The notes below the pieces were generated by a model, which had not been told where the DNA came from, made no database searches, and saw only the letters and a program-made list of their open reading frames with translations. This document shows, piece by piece, positions 8,777-17,773 of a DNA stretch of 64,000 bases; within the stretch, counting starts at the first letter, position 1; each line of letters starts with the position of its first letter. Source of the DNA: Rufibacter radiotolerans (GTDB taxonomy: Bacteria; Bacteroidota; Bacteroidia; Cytophagales; Hymenobacteraceae). Made by a program: the position numbers and the translations under genes. Location of the stretch: NCBI RefSeq assembly GCF_001078055.1, contig NZ_CP010777.1, forward strand, positions 3,005,001 to 3,069,000, in the 5' to 3' direction.

Positions 8777-10063
8777 ATCTGGGGCGGGCAGCATCTCTTT
8801 GAGCAGCAGCTTATCTATTTTGGTACCGTCCATGTCCACTACCTCTATCTCAAAGCCATTGTGCTCCAATTTTTCGCCGGTGACCGGAATGCGGCCGAGC
8901 CGGTGCAGGACAAAACCAGCCAGCGTAACATATTCCGCCGGGTCTTTCTGGATGAAGTCATGCTTTAGTTTCTCATTCAGTTCCTCTACCGGCAGCATGC
9001 CACTGACCAAAAAACTGCTTTGGTCCCTTTGGATAAATTCCGGCTCTTCTACCTCATCTGGGTCCGGCATGTCGCCTACAATGGCCTCCAGGATATCATG
9101 GAGCGTGATAATGCCTTCCACGGAGCCAAACTCGTCTACCACCACCCCCAGGTACTGTTTGTGTTTTTTAAACAGGTTCAGCACCACGCTGGCGTACATG
9201 GTCTCCGGCACAAAAATAGGGTCATGGATAAGGGCGGTAAGCGGCACGTGCTGGCCCAACAGGTTCTCATAGAATTCCTTGGCGTTCAAAATACCCACCA
9301 CCCGGTCCTGCAGGCGGTCAAATACCGGAAACTTAGAGTGGCCGCTTTCCCGCAGCTTCTCCTTGATCTGTTCCTCAGAATCCTGTAGGCTCACCCACTC
9401 CACCTCCCGGCGGTGGGTTTTCAGATGTTTGGCTTTCTGTTCTGAGTAGTGGAAAATATTCTGGTGCAGGTCGGTTTCCTCCTGGGCCAGTACCCCCTGC
9501 CGGCCGGCGGTTGCAATCAAATGCCGAAGGTCCTCCTCAGACAACTTCTCTTCCTGGGGTGCCTTCACGCCCAGCAACCTAACCACCAGACTGGTGGAGC
9601 CAGACAGCACCTTCACCAGGGGCAGCGCCATTCTGGTGAAAACTTTAATGATGGGGGCCACCAGTAAAGCAATGCGTTCACTATTGCCCAGGGCTATGGT
9701 TTTAGGGATGAGTTCGCCTAGCACCATGGAAAAATACGTGATTAAACTCACCACCAGGACAATGGAGAGGGTTTCGGCGTAGGGCGCCAGCCAGGGAACC
9801 CGCTGCAGGACCACTTGCATGTCCCCGGAGAGGGTGGTGCCGCCATAGACCCCCAGGACAATCCCGATCAGGGTAATGCCCACCTGCACGGCAGACAGGA
9901 AGTCCTCGGGCTCTTCCAAAAGGTCCAGCACTGCCTGGGCGCTTTTGTTCCCGGCGCGGGCCTTCTGCCGGATCCTATGTTTTCTAACGGAGATGATGGA
10001 AACCTCAGACAGGGCAAAGAAACCGTTTAGCAGGGTTAAAATGACCATGATCAAGAATTCCAT
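8741..10063 (-). CDS. CNNM/CorC-type hemolysin family transporter
   Basis: Inner-membrane protein of 440 residues. N-terminal DUF21/CNNM membrane domain with about four helices (1-190, starting MEFLIMVILTLLNGFFALSE), two CBS domains (about 205-335, including YLGVVVDEFGSVEGIIT), and a C-terminal CorC_HlyC domain (about 345-430). Family members are linked to magnesium or cobalt export; substrate here is not shown by the sequence. The last residues GLDLISQKQP are encoded by a class 1 palindrome. It lies 23 bases downstream of the GH3-like gene, so both may be one transcript. Confidence 0.9.
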   Translation of the reverse strand: MEFLIMVILTLLNGFFALSEVSIISVRKHRIRQKARAGNKSAQAVLDLLEEPEDFLSAVQVGITLIGIVLGVYGGTTLSGDMQVVLQRVPWLAPYAETLSIVLVVSLITYFSMVLGELIPKTIALGNSERIALLVAPIIKVFTRMALPLVKVLSGSTSLVVRLLGVKAPQEEKLSEEDLRHLIATAGRQGVLAQEETDLHQNIFHYSEQKAKHLKTHRREVEWVSLQDSEEQIKEKLRESGHSKFPVFDRLQDRVVGILNAKEFYENLLGQHVPLTALIHDPIFVPETMYASVVLNLFKKHKQYLGVVVDEFGSVEGIITLHDILEAIVGDMPDPDEVEEPEFIQRDQSSFLVSGMLPVEELNEKLKHDFIQKDPAEYVTLAGFVLHRLGRIPVTGEKLEHNGFEIEVVDMDGTKIDKLLLKEMLPAPDPGLDLISQKQP

Positions 10064-10086
10064 AGCATGGATGATAAGAGGTTATC

Positions 10087-11586
10087 TCATTTCTGCACCG
10101 CCTCCAATAGGCCGTCGGCCAGGGTGCGGTCATTGCTGAGCCGGGGCACCTTGTTCTGCCCGCCCAGTTTGCCTTGCCGCTTCATATACACCTGAAACGC
10201 GTCTGAGGGCAAGGGGGTCACCTGCAGGGTAGCCAGGATATTGCCCGTGATCAGGTCATCATAGTAGCTGTTGCGCTTACGCAGGTGCCAGTTGAGGGCC
10301 TTGGCAAAGCGCTCGGGGTCATGGGGTGGCTGCGCAAACGCCACCAGCCACTCATGGTAAGACGGGTCTTCCCCCTGACTTACATACGGGGCCACCGTGA
10401 ATTCTGTCACGGCTACCTCCGGAAATTCTGCCATAGCGTCTTGCAGGGCGCCTTCCACCTCTTCGGCGATCACGTGTTCGCCAAAGGCGGAGATAAAATG
10501 CTTGAGGCGGCCGCTCACCACCACCTTATGCGGGAACAGGGAGGTAAACTTAACGGTGTCGCCAATGGAATAGCCCCAGAGCCCGGCGTTGCTGTTGATG
10601 ATGAGCGCGTAATTCACCCCGGTCTTCACCTCGGCCAAGGTGAGGCGCCGCGGATGGGGCTGGTAGAACTCCTCTGCCGGAATGAACTCGTAGAAAATAC
10701 CGCTGTCGGCTAGCAGCAGCAGGCCCGGGTCATCCTGCACGTTCTGGAACGCGAAAAAGCCCTCAGACGCCGGGAACGTCTCAATGGAATCCACCTTGCG
10801 GCCAATGCTCTCCATCAGTTTCGCCCGGTACGGGGCAAAGTTCACGCCTCCGTACACAAACAGGTTAAAGTCTGGGAACACGTCTTTGATGTGCTTGCCG
10901 GTGCGCGACATGATCTTGTCAAAATACATCTGCACCCACGGCGGTATGCCGGAGATCAAGGTCATGGGCTGGCCCAGGGTCTCGTTGACAATGGCGTCCA
11001 GCTTGGTTTCCCAGTCTTCAATGATATTGGTCTGGTAGCTAGGCAATTGGTTTCCGCGCAGGTATGCGGGAATGTGGTGGTTCACGATGCCAGACAATCT
11101 TCCGGTATTAATGCCGGCCACCTGCTCCAGCACCGGGCTTCCGCTCAGGAAAATAAGCTTACCATCCAGAAACTGAGCCTTCCCCGTTTCATGAATATAG
11201 TTGAGCAGCGCGTTTTTGGCGCCGTTGATGTGGTTAGGAATAGAATCTGGGGTGATGGGAATATACTTGGTGCCCGAGGTGGTACCGGAGGTTTTGGCGA
11301 AGTACAGCGGAAGCCCGGGCCAGAGCACATCGCGCTCGCCGGTCTTGAGGCGGTCAAAGTAAGGCCGCAACGCTTCATAGTCGCGCACGGGTACCGCCTG
11401 GGCCAGGTCTTTGGGCGTTTGAATGTCTTTAAAGTAATGATCCTTCCCGAAGGCCGTGCCCGCCGCTTTCTGAATAATGCCCTGGAAAACCCGTTGCTGG
11501 GCCTCGGCGGGCCGCTCCATCCAGTTTTTCTGCCGGGCGTGCACCCACGCGGCCAGTGGCTTACTCAAGAACGCTTTAACTCCCAT
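10087..11586 (-). CDS. GH3 family acyl-adenylate/thioester-forming enzyme
   Basis: 499 residues, typical for the bacterial GH3 family, which is related to acyl-CoA synthetases and plant auxin-conjugating enzymes. The nucleotide-binding Ser/Thr-rich stretch AKTSGTTSGTKYIP lies near 100-115, followed by NPI-type adenylate-binding segments (ETFPASEGFFAFQ near 265) and IGDTVKFTS near 340. The real substrate in bacteria is unknown. Same direction and close to the CNNM gene downstream. Confidence 0.88.
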   Translation of the reverse strand: MGVKAFLSKPLAAWVHARQKNWMERPAEAQQRVFQGIIQKAAGTAFGKDHYFKDIQTPKDLAQAVPVRDYEALRPYFDRLKTGERDVLWPGLPLYFAKTSGTTSGTKYIPITPDSIPNHINGAKNALLNYIHETGKAQFLDGKLIFLSGSPVLEQVAGINTGRLSGIVNHHIPAYLRGNQLPSYQTNIIEDWETKLDAIVNETLGQPMTLISGIPPWVQMYFDKIMSRTGKHIKDVFPDFNLFVYGGVNFAPYRAKLMESIGRKVDSIETFPASEGFFAFQNVQDDPGLLLLADSGIFYEFIPAEEFYQPHPRRLTLAEVKTGVNYALIINSNAGLWGYSIGDTVKFTSLFPHKVVVSGRLKHFISAFGEHVIAEEVEGALQDAMAEFPEVAVTEFTVAPYVSQGEDPSYHEWLVAFAQPPHDPERFAKALNWHLRKRNSYYDDLITGNILATLQVTPLPSDAFQVYMKRQGKLGGQNKVPRLSNDRTLADGLLEAVQK

Positions 11587-11891
11587 GTAGACATGTTGCT
11601 AGTGACTACCCAATACCTGAAACACCTATTCTAAAGAACGCTGGTCTGGTGGTTTACTTATTGAGTTTGGGTAAAGATAGTAATCTTACGCAAGTTCTGG
11701 TCTGCCCCTGCCTGCCAGCCGTTTCGGGGCTGTTTTTCGTGAAACGGCTCTAAAACGGAAGACCAAACCTGATGGAAGCAAACAGATTTATTTCAGGTAT
11801 AGGAAAAATCGTCTATTCTCTGCCCTGCAAAACCAATTGTCATTTTTTCTAGTACCTTAAGGCTATTCAACCTAACACTAATCTAAAGACT
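11587..11891. other. Intergenic gap with divergent starts
   Basis: 305 bases between the divergent GH3-like and OsmC genes. It holds one class 1 palindrome (11719-11758) and an AT-rich stretch just before osmC with TAGTACCTTAAG at about 11849, a weak match to a -7 element. No gene is seen. Confidence 0.6.
11719..11758. repeat. Class 1 double-word palindrome
   Basis: CCGTTTCGGGGCTGTTTTTC with an imperfect inverse ending CTAAAACGG. Unusually, it lies between divergent gene starts rather than after a stop codon. Confidence 0.7.
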
Positions 11892-12332
11892 ATGGCAACT
11901 AACACTGGCACCGCCGTTTGGCAAGGAGGCCTTAAAGAAGGCAAAGGAACGGTTTCTACCCAAAGCGGCGCATTAGATGATGCCCGTTACTCCTTCGGGT
12001 CACGTTTTGAGGAGGGTGTTTCTGGCACCAACCCAGAAGAATTAATTGGCGCGGCCCACTCAGGCTGCTTCTCCATGTTTCTGGCCGGACTGCTGGAAGG
12101 TAACGGCACCCCGGCTACTTCTATAAAGACCGATGCCAAGGTTTTGCTGGGCAAAGACGACACCGGCCCGTTCATTAGAAGAATTGACCTGGTGACCGAA
12201 GCAGACGTGCCTGGCATCTCTAATGATGACCTGCAGAAGCTGGGCCAGAAGGCCAAAGAAGGCTGCCCTATCTCCCGCGCGCTGGGCGCGGTGAAGGAAA
12301 TCACGCTCAACATTTCACTAAAGGGCGCCTAA
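11892..12332 (+). CDS. OsmC/Ohr family peroxide-reducing protein
   Basis: Cytoplasmic peroxiredoxin-like protein that reduces organic peroxides through two cysteines. 146 residues, the family's length. The two catalytic Cys are in AHSGCFSM (near 60) and EGCPISRAL (near 124), and the central PEELIGAA is the OsmC signature. It starts MATNTGTAVW. The gene sits with a membrane protein and a convergent 1-Cys peroxiredoxin, which suggests a peroxide-defence neighbourhood. Confidence 0.93.
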   Translation: MATNTGTAVWQGGLKEGKGTVSTQSGALDDARYSFGSRFEEGVSGTNPEELIGAAHSGCFSMFLAGLLEGNGTPATSIKTDAKVLLGKDDTGPFIRRIDLVTEADVPGISNDDLQKLGQKAKEGCPISRALGAVKEITLNISLKGA

Positions 12333-12395
12333 GCCAGGCCAGGGTTTAAGAGCTTGCTTAGAATTTTCACTATATTTGCCCGATAAAATTAATGC

Positions 12396-12896
12396 ATGAG
12401 ATCATTGGCTAGAGTAGGTTTGCGCCCTTCGCGCGACCATAAAATTTCTTTTGGAGTACAGTTGGCCCTGGTGCTGCTGTGGATTATCTACAGTTTGTTT
12501 CTGATTTTTACAGAGCCCGGAAGTTCCACCAATGACCGCCATTTTATACACTATGTTTTCATGGCACTGGCCATTGGCTACCTTCTGTTCATTCTGGCCC
12601 AGAACACGTCACTGTTCGGGACCCAGTCTTACCTGGAGATCACGCCGGCTTATGTGGTAGAAAAACGCGGGCACTTTAAAAAGAAGGTGGCCATTTACCT
12701 GCAAGAGGTGACCGGCATTGTGCTTAATAACACGCTGGCCAAGTTCACCATGCGCGACGGCACCCGCTGCCAGATAGACCTGAAACTGGTGAACAACCGC
12801 AAAAGCCAGAACTTGGTAAAAGAAAAACTGATGGAGGTGGCCAAGAAGCATGACATTCCGGTTACGGACAACTCTGCTCCCAACCGCCGAAAATAG
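12396..12896 (+). CDS. Small membrane protein with PH-like C-terminus
   Basis: 166 residues. Two membrane helices (about 22-42 and 55-75) followed by a soluble beta-rich region that starts SYLEITPAYVVEKRGHFKKK and resembles bacterial PH domains, with a basic tail PNRRK. Function unknown. A -7 type element TATATTTG is at 12371-12378, 17 bases before the start codon. It converges on the peroxiredoxin gene across a strong terminator. Confidence 0.75.
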   Translation: MRSLARVGLRPSRDHKISFGVQLALVLLWIIYSLFLIFTEPGSSTNDRHFIHYVFMALAIGYLLFILAQNTSLFGTQSYLEITPAYVVEKRGHFKKKVAIYLQEVTGIVLNNTLAKFTMRDGTRCQIDLKLVNNRKSQNLVKEKLMEVAKKHDIPVTDNSAPNRRK

Positions 12897-12897
12897 A

Positions 12898-12935
12898 CGT
12901 TTCCGGCCTGTTTTGGCTAAAACACCCTTAAAACA
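12898..12935. repeat. Class 1 double-word palindrome, degenerate
   Basis: CGTTTCCGGCCTGTTTTGGC then CTTAAAACAG. The right arm merges directly into the strong hairpin at 12930-12974. Confidence 0.55.
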
Positions 12936-12974
12936 GAAACGGCCCCTCTTTGCGGAGGGGCCGTTTCTGTTTTA
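12930..12974. terminator. Two-way terminator between convergent genes
   Basis: AAAACAGAAACGGCCCCTC and its inverse with a TTTGCG loop, ending GTTTT. A-rich on the left and T-rich on the right, so it can stop transcripts from both directions. Confidence 0.85.
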
Positions 12975-12989
12975 GACCTTTTCTGGTGC

Positions 12990-13628
12990 TTAGTCCAGGT
13001 TAGGCTGCGGCGTGGTACGCAGGTAAGGCTTGATCACCACGTGGCCCTTCGGGAATTTAGAGGCAACCTCCTCCTGCTTCACCGAGGGCAGAATTACACA
13101 GTCCTGGCCGTTCTCCCAGTTAGCCGGTGTGGCCACGCTGTGGTTGGCCGTTAACTGCAAGGAGTCTATCACGCGCAGAATCTCGGCGAAGTTACGGCCG
13201 GTGGAAGCCGGGTAGGTAAAGATCAGCTTCACTTTCTTGTCTGGCCCAATCACAAACACAGACCGTACGGTGAACGTGTCGCTGGCGTTGGGGTGGATCA
13301 TGTCATACAGGTTAGACACGTTACGGTCTGCGTCTGCAATAATAGGGAAGTTGACGGTGGTGTTCTGGGTCTCGTTGATGTCCTGGATCCAGCCGTGGTG
13401 TGAGTCAAGGGGGTCTACGCTCAAAGCAGCCACCTTCACGTTGCGGCGGTCAAACTCATCTTTTATTCGGGCTACCGCTCCCAGCTCAGTGGTACATACC
13501 GGGGTATAGTCCCGCGGGTGCGAAAACAGAACGGCCCAGCCATCGCCAATCCACTCATGGAAATTAATGGTACCCTCAGAGGTCTCAGCCGTGAAATCTG
13601 GTGCGATATCGCCTAATCGTAATGCCAT
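12990..13628 (-). CDS. 1-Cys peroxiredoxin (Prx6 type)
   Basis: 212 residues. Thioredoxin-fold peroxidase with peroxidatic Cys in PVCTTELG near 46 and the C-terminal Prx6 dimer domain (PANWENGQDCVILPSV near 165-185). Reduces H2O2 and alkyl peroxides in the cytoplasm. The ATG at 13626-13628 gives MALRLGDIAPDF, the family start; an upstream in-frame ATG at 13721 would add a non-conserved tail. Confidence 0.93.
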   Translation of the reverse strand: MALRLGDIAPDFTAETSEGTINFHEWIGDGWAVLFSHPRDYTPVCTTELGAVARIKDEFDRRNVKVAALSVDPLDSHHGWIQDINETQNTTVNFPIIADADRNVSNLYDMIHPNASDTFTVRSVFVIGPDKKVKLIFTYPASTGRNFAEILRVIDSLQLTANHSVATPANWENGQDCVILPSVKQEEVASKFPKGHVVIKPYLRTTPQPNLD

Positions 13629-14020
13629 GGTCTTATTTGTTAAGGTGGTTAATGGTATGGATATTTTAAATGCGCATTGGTGTGATTCCTTTTCAAGATG
13701 TATTGCCTCTATTAGTTTCAATAATCCCTATAGGTTCAGTAGACAAATTAAGAGACCAATTGCCTCAAATCCAACTAAACCCGAAGATAATTATCAAGTT
13801 GACATGGAAATTATGAGTATACATAAATATTTATTAAAAGCAGAGGTAGGTGGTTGATGAAGGCGTGGGGAGAAGGGTTTAGCTGCTATTTAAATGAGGC
13901 TGAGTTTGTTAGTACCTTCGGTAATCATTGACCGGAAGTGGTGGAGCCGTTTTTAAGGAGGGTGGTTTGAAGATGTTTTCCGGAAAACGGGCTGGAAGCG
14001 CAGGCTGGTCAGTAGGAGTG
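13629..14020. other. AT-rich gap upstream of the 1-Cys peroxiredoxin
   Basis: About 390 bases without a credible gene. The first 230 bases are AT-rich and probably hold the peroxiredoxin promoter. A decayed class 1 palindrome (GATGTTTTCCGGAAAACGGG and flanks) lies at about 13947-13998. Confidence 0.5.
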
Positions 14021-14292
14021 ATCATCCCCCTACCCCCTTCAAAGGGGGACGCAGAAGAGGGCAATGCGTGCGAACAGGTCAAGCCCTGTCCCTACAGGGA
14101 ATGCGTGGGGAATACACCGGGAATGGTAGAGACAATGGCACCGCCTTGTCTTTTACGGATCAGGTGGCAATGCCGCCCGCTCGCAGGCCCTGCGAGCGTC
14201 TGTGCCAGCGGCATCTCCCTGTGTGCATCTGCTGGTGTAAACATCCCCCTTCGCACCCTCAAGGGGGGAGTCTGCGTTTAATTGGCGGTGAT

Positions 14293-14332
14293 GCGTTTTG
14301 AAGCTGTTTTCCTAAAAACGTACTTAAAACGC
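14293..14332. repeat. Class 1 double-word palindrome inside repeat module 1
   Basis: GCGTTTTGAAGCTGTTTTCC with inverse ending TTAAAACGC; central right word is AAAACG. Confidence 0.7.
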
Positions 14333-14370
14333 AAATCTTAAAACACGCATCTCCACGCTTTCTCCGATTT

Positions 14371-14499
14371 CCAGTCTTTACTCTGAGCGCCTCGCTTGTG
14401 GCCCTGCAACAGCTTTACCTAAGAGCAGATAGCAAAGCGGCCGCAAGGGCAGTGCGAGGGGGAAAGACGGGGCCCCGCGGCCGTGAGCGCTCGGAGGGA
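14371..14499 (+). ncRNA. Candidate structured RNA/repeat core, copy 1
   Basis: 129 nt almost identical to 22317-22444. Nested complementary arms: GAGCGC (14385-14390) with GCGCTC (14487-14492), CTCGC (14391-14395) with GCGAG (14454-14458), GCCCT (14401-14405) with AGGGC (14446-14450), GCTTT (14412-14416) with AAAGC (14434-14438), and ACGG (14467-14470) with CCGT (14481-14484). A one-base indel between copies argues against coding. The strand is not certain. Confidence 0.4.
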
Positions 14500-14654
14500 A
14501 CAAATGAAACGTAGAAGCATAAGGACTCAGGGAAGAAAGGACACTACGCTAGCTAAAGCGGAATAGGAAATACCTAAGCGAAAGCAAAAACACGCCAGCA
14601 AAGGCAGAAGGTGAAATACCGAAGACAAGCTCCCTCTTCCCCCTAAAAACAAAA

Positions 14655-14700
14655 CTGCTGTTTTGAGCCTGCTTTCGTAAAAACAGGCTCAAAACAGCAG
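14655..14700. repeat. Class 1 double-word palindrome, near perfect
   Basis: CTGCTGTTTTGAGCCTG and the inverse ending CTCAAAACAGCAG. Lies 21 bases after the Rrf2 gene's stop codon and probably ends its transcript. Confidence 0.85.
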
Positions 14701-14720
14701 CAAAAGAAATTAAAAGGGAA

Positions 14721-15170
14721 TTAAATCTGATTCGCCTCTTCCTCCACTACCAGCGCGGTGACCTTAGAAAAATCAGAAAGGAAGGTAGTGTCCAGAATAT
14801 CACAGGTGGCATCGCGCACGCGCTTCATAAGCAGCCTGATCTCACAGGTAGCCTCGTCCACGCATTCCTCGCATTTCTTGTAGTAGAGGTGACTCACGCA
14901 GTGCACGGGGGCCAGCGGTCCGTCTACCATGCGGATCACGTTGCCCACCGACAGTTGCGCCGGGTCTTTGACCAGGGTATAGCCGCCGTTTTTTCCGCGG
15001 GTGCTTTGTACTACCTGCTGCACCTTCAGGTCTACCAGAATGGCTTCCAAGAACTTACGGGGAATGCGCTCGGCGGCGGCTATCTCAGAAATGAGCACCA
15101 GGCCGCGCTCATGTTGCTTCGCTAGGTAGAGAAGCGCTTTTAAGGCGTACTTGGCTTTTTTTGAAATCAT
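14721..15170 (-). CDS. Rrf2 family transcriptional regulator
   Basis: 149 residues, usual for the family. N-terminal winged helix starting MISKKAKYALKALLYLAKQ, then a dimerisation helix. A Cys-rich stretch near 97-116 (HCVSHLYYKKCEECVDEATC) has four Cys in a spacing like the Fe-S ligands of IscR/NsrR, so it may sense iron-sulfur or redox state; this is inferred. It lies 23 bases downstream of dnaA in the same direction. Confidence 0.9.
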   Translation of the reverse strand: MISKKAKYALKALLYLAKQHERGLVLISEIAAAERIPRKFLEAILVDLKVQQVVQSTRGKNGGYTLVKDPAQLSVGNVIRMVDGPLAPVHCVSHLYYKKCEECVDEATCEIRLLMKRVRDATCDILDTTFLSDFSKVTALVVEEEANQI

Positions 15171-15193
15171 AGGGTGTGAGAGAAAACGCGTTA

Positions 15194-16624
15194 TTAAACC
15201 GCCTTCACCTTGAACTTCTTCTGCAGCTCCTGAATGGAAGCCTTGAATTTCTTGTCGGTATCAATCAGGTCAGACACGGTCTGCACCGAGTGGATCACCG
15301 TGGAGTGATCTCTGCCGCCGAAATGGTAGCCTATAGACTTCAACGAGTGGCTGGTAAACTCTTTCGCGAAATACATGGCCACCTGACGCGCCGTCACAAT
15401 TTCTTTCTTGCGGGTCTTGGCTTTCAGGGAATCCAGGGTTACCTGGAAATACTCGGCTACGGTCTTCTGGATGAAATCCAGGTTTACCTCGGTCTCCACA
15501 TCTTCAATGATGTGCTTGAGCGCCGACTTAGCCAGTTCCAGATCAATCTCTTTTCGGTTCAAGGAGGACTGCGCTATTAACGAAATAAGCACGCCTTCCA
15601 GTTCCCGCACGTTGGTATCCACGCTGTAGGCCAGGTACTCAATCACGTTGTCAGGGATATGAATCCCGTCACTCTGCATCTTCTTGTAGATGATGGCCAT
15701 GCGGGTCTCAAAGTCCGGGCTCTGCAAATCGGCCGTGAGGCCCCACTTGAAGCGGGATAACAGACGCTCTTCCAGGCCTTTAAGGTCACGCGGCGGGCAA
15801 TCTGAGGTCATCACAATCTGCTTGCCACTTTGGTGCAGGTGGTTGAAGATGTGGAAGAACATCTCTTGCGTTTTCTCTTTGCCGCTCAGGAACTGCACAT
15901 CATCAATGATGAGGATGTCTACCAAAAGGTAGAAATTGGCGAAGTCCTGCACGTTGTTGGTCTTGAGAGACTCAATGAACTGGTTCACGAATTTCTCAGA
16001 AGACACGTAGAGCACAAACTTATCTGGGTTGTTGCTCTTGATATGGTTGCCTATGGCCTGTACCAGGTGGGTCTTGCCCAAACCTACGCCGCCATACACC
16101 ATTAAGGGGTTGAAAGACGTGGTACCAGGCTTATTGGCGACGGCGTAGCCCGCTGAACGCGCCAGACGGTTGCAGTCACCTTCAATGTAGTTCTCAAAGG
16201 TATAGCTCTGGTTGAGCTGCGAGTTGAAGAAGTGCCGGTCAATGGCTTTCGACTCAAACGGGTTCTTGAGGAAGCTGCGCTCCGGGCTGTAAGAGTTCAC
16301 TACCGCACTGGGCACTTTCTTGGTTGGGATGTTAACGGTCTGCGGCTTGCTGTGGTCGTTTCCCTGGTCTACAATTATAGAGTACTCCAAGCGGCCCTCA
16401 GAGCCCAGTTCCTGAAACACCACTTTCTTGAGCAGGCCCACGTAATGCTCTTCCAGCCACTCATAGAAGAACTGGCTGGGCACTTGTATGGTCAGCACGT
16501 TACTTACCAGAGACAAAGGCACGATCGGCTCGAACCACGTTTTGTAGCTCTGCTCGCCTATGTTGTCCCTGATAACTTGTAAACAGTTATGCCAGACGGT
16601 TGTACAGTCTTTTACCATTAACAT
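15194..16624 (-). CDS. dnaA: Chromosomal replication initiator DnaA
   Basis: Binds DnaA boxes at the origin and opens DNA for replication. 476 residues from the ATG at 16622-16624 (MLMVKDC); ATG at 16616-16618 is equally possible, and a TTG at 16634-16636 is less likely. Domain I about 1-85, AAA+ domain with Walker A GGVGLGKTH near 165 and Walker B ILIIDDVQF near 228, and the C-terminal DNA-binding domain IV with signature GGRDHSTVIHS near 440. I saw no clear cluster of DnaA boxes next to the gene. Confidence 0.96.
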   Translation of the reverse strand: MLMVKDCTTVWHNCLQVIRDNIGEQSYKTWFEPIVPLSLVSNVLTIQVPSQFFYEWLEEHYVGLLKKVVFQELGSEGRLEYSIIVDQGNDHSKPQTVNIPTKKVPSAVVNSYSPERSFLKNPFESKAIDRHFFNSQLNQSYTFENYIEGDCNRLARSAGYAVANKPGTTSFNPLMVYGGVGLGKTHLVQAIGNHIKSNNPDKFVLYVSSEKFVNQFIESLKTNNVQDFANFYLLVDILIIDDVQFLSGKEKTQEMFFHIFNHLHQSGKQIVMTSDCPPRDLKGLEERLLSRFKWGLTADLQSPDFETRMAIIYKKMQSDGIHIPDNVIEYLAYSVDTNVRELEGVLISLIAQSSLNRKEIDLELAKSALKHIIEDVETEVNLDFIQKTVAEYFQVTLDSLKAKTRKKEIVTARQVAMYFAKEFTSHSLKSIGYHFGGRDHSTVIHSVQTVSDLIDTDKKFKASIQELQKKFKVKAV

Positions 16625-16713
16625 CGCTTCTTCCAATCCCGCGTTTTTGAGTGTCTAAAATTCCCAGAGGGCTACAAAAATGAAAAAAAACTCTTGAACA
16701 AAAAACTTGAACC

Positions 16714-17649
16714 TTACGAAATATTGACACTATTATTCAAAGGCAGAACAGAGGCCGTAGTGGCAGTTTTTGTTTTCTTCTTTCTGTCAAAAGTAAAATC
16801 TATGCGGCCTAAATTAATGCCTGACCAGCCCACTTGGTTCACCAAGGTCACGTGTCCGCTGGAATGGGTCACGCGGTCTGGCTCATCCAGAAACGTATGG
16901 GTGTGCCCGCCAATAATCAGGTCTATGCCGCTTACCTGGGTAGCTAGTTTCACGTCATCAATTTTCTGGTACTCATACTTATAGCCCAGATGCGACAAGC
17001 AGATGACCAGGTCTACTTTCTCCTGCTCGCGCAAGGTTTTCACCATGTTTTGAGCCGTAGCCACCGGGTCTAAGTATTTGGTATTGCCGAAGTTATTATC
17101 CGCCACTAAGCCTGCCAGCTGAATCCCCAAACCGAACACGCCAATCTTGAGCCCTTCTTTCTGGAACACCTTGTAAGGTTGAAAGCGCCCCTGCAGAATG
17201 GTGTCTGTGAAATCATAATTGGCGATGATAAACGGGAAGCCCGCGTTTGGCAACTGCTTCTGCAAGCCTTCCAGGCCGTTGTCAAAATCATGGTTGCCCA
17301 GGGTGGCGGCGTCATAGCCCATCTGGGTCATGAGCTTATACTCCACCTCACCGCCAAAGAAGTTGAAATACGGGGTCCCCTGCCAGATGTCGCCGGCGTC
17401 CAGCAACAGCACGTTAGGTTCCTGTGCCCTGATCTGCTTTACCAGCGTGGCCCTCCGGGCCATGCCGCCCATACCCCCGTTCTTGCGCCCGTCATTGGGG
17501 AACGGGTCAATGCGGGAGTGCATGTCATTGGTGTGCAGAATAGTCAGTTTAATGGGGGCAGCGGCGGCGCTACCAATGCTAGGCAAGCCCAACACCGCTA
17601 AACCAGCCGTCCCGGCCAAGGTACTCTTTATAAAATCCCTGCGTTTCAT
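16714..17649 (-). CDS. 5'-nucleotidase-like metallophosphatase domain, exported
   Basis: 311 residues. A twin-arginine-like signal (MKRRDFIKSTLAGTAGLAVL) leads into a calcineurin-like phosphoesterase with metal motifs HTNDMH (near 37), DAGDIWQG (near 80), GNHDFDNG (near 118) and GGHTHTFLDEP (near 246). It has only the catalytic half of a 5'-nucleotidase; the substrate-binding C-terminal half is encoded by the upstream gene at 17770-18543. The two together likely hydrolyse nucleotides or related phosphoesters outside the inner membrane. Confidence 0.88.
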   Translation of the reverse strand: MKRRDFIKSTLAGTAGLAVLGLPSIGSAAAAPIKLTILHTNDMHSRIDPFPNDGRKNGGMGGMARRATLVKQIRAQEPNVLLLDAGDIWQGTPYFNFFGGEVEYKLMTQMGYDAATLGNHDFDNGLEGLQKQLPNAGFPFIIANYDFTDTILQGRFQPYKVFQKEGLKIGVFGLGIQLAGLVADNNFGNTKYLDPVATAQNMVKTLREQEKVDLVICLSHLGYKYEYQKIDDVKLATQVSGIDLIIGGHTHTFLDEPDRVTHSSGHVTLVNQVGWSGINLGRIDFTFDRKKKTKTATTASVLPLNNSVNIS

Positions 17650-17656
17650 TTTAGTT

Positions 17657-17773
17657 GTATCAAGTATCGCGTATCAAGTAACGCGATGTCTTTAAAACTT
17701 AATTTCTTTTAGCGTACCAGGGCACCACACCTTTCTAGGGTCGTGTTTCCTGATACTTGCTACGTGCTACTAG
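17657..17773. repeat. Word palindrome between the two nucleotidase genes
   Basis: Left arm holds TATCAAGTATCGCG and TATCAAGTAACGCG; right arm holds GATACTTGCTACGTGCTAC. A further copy of the right-arm type lies at 25751-25782 (CTACGTGATACCTGCTACTT). The right edge overlaps the upstream gene's stop codon. Confidence 0.5.

Larger units (their letters stand above)
14021..14575 (+). repeat. Composite repeat module, copy 1
   Basis: Order of parts: A, CCCCCTACCCCCTTCAAAGG and the following 70 bases; B, a CTGTCCCTACAGGG and TAGAGACAATGGCACC block; C, CCCTCAAGGGGGGAGTCTGCG; a class 1 palindrome; D, a 130-nt GC-rich segment with nested arms; then a tail with CACTACGCTAGC and GCGGAATAGG. The same order recurs at 21918-22520. 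No long conserved reading frame. Confidence 0.8.

Noticed and set aside
13567-13857. A 96-codon plus-strand frame overlapping the peroxiredoxin start
   Set aside because: It begins inside the antisense of a certain gene and has no conserved pattern.
16637-16713. A chromosome origin next to dnaA
   Set aside because: The gap is short and AT-rich, but I found no cluster of TTATCCACA-type boxes.
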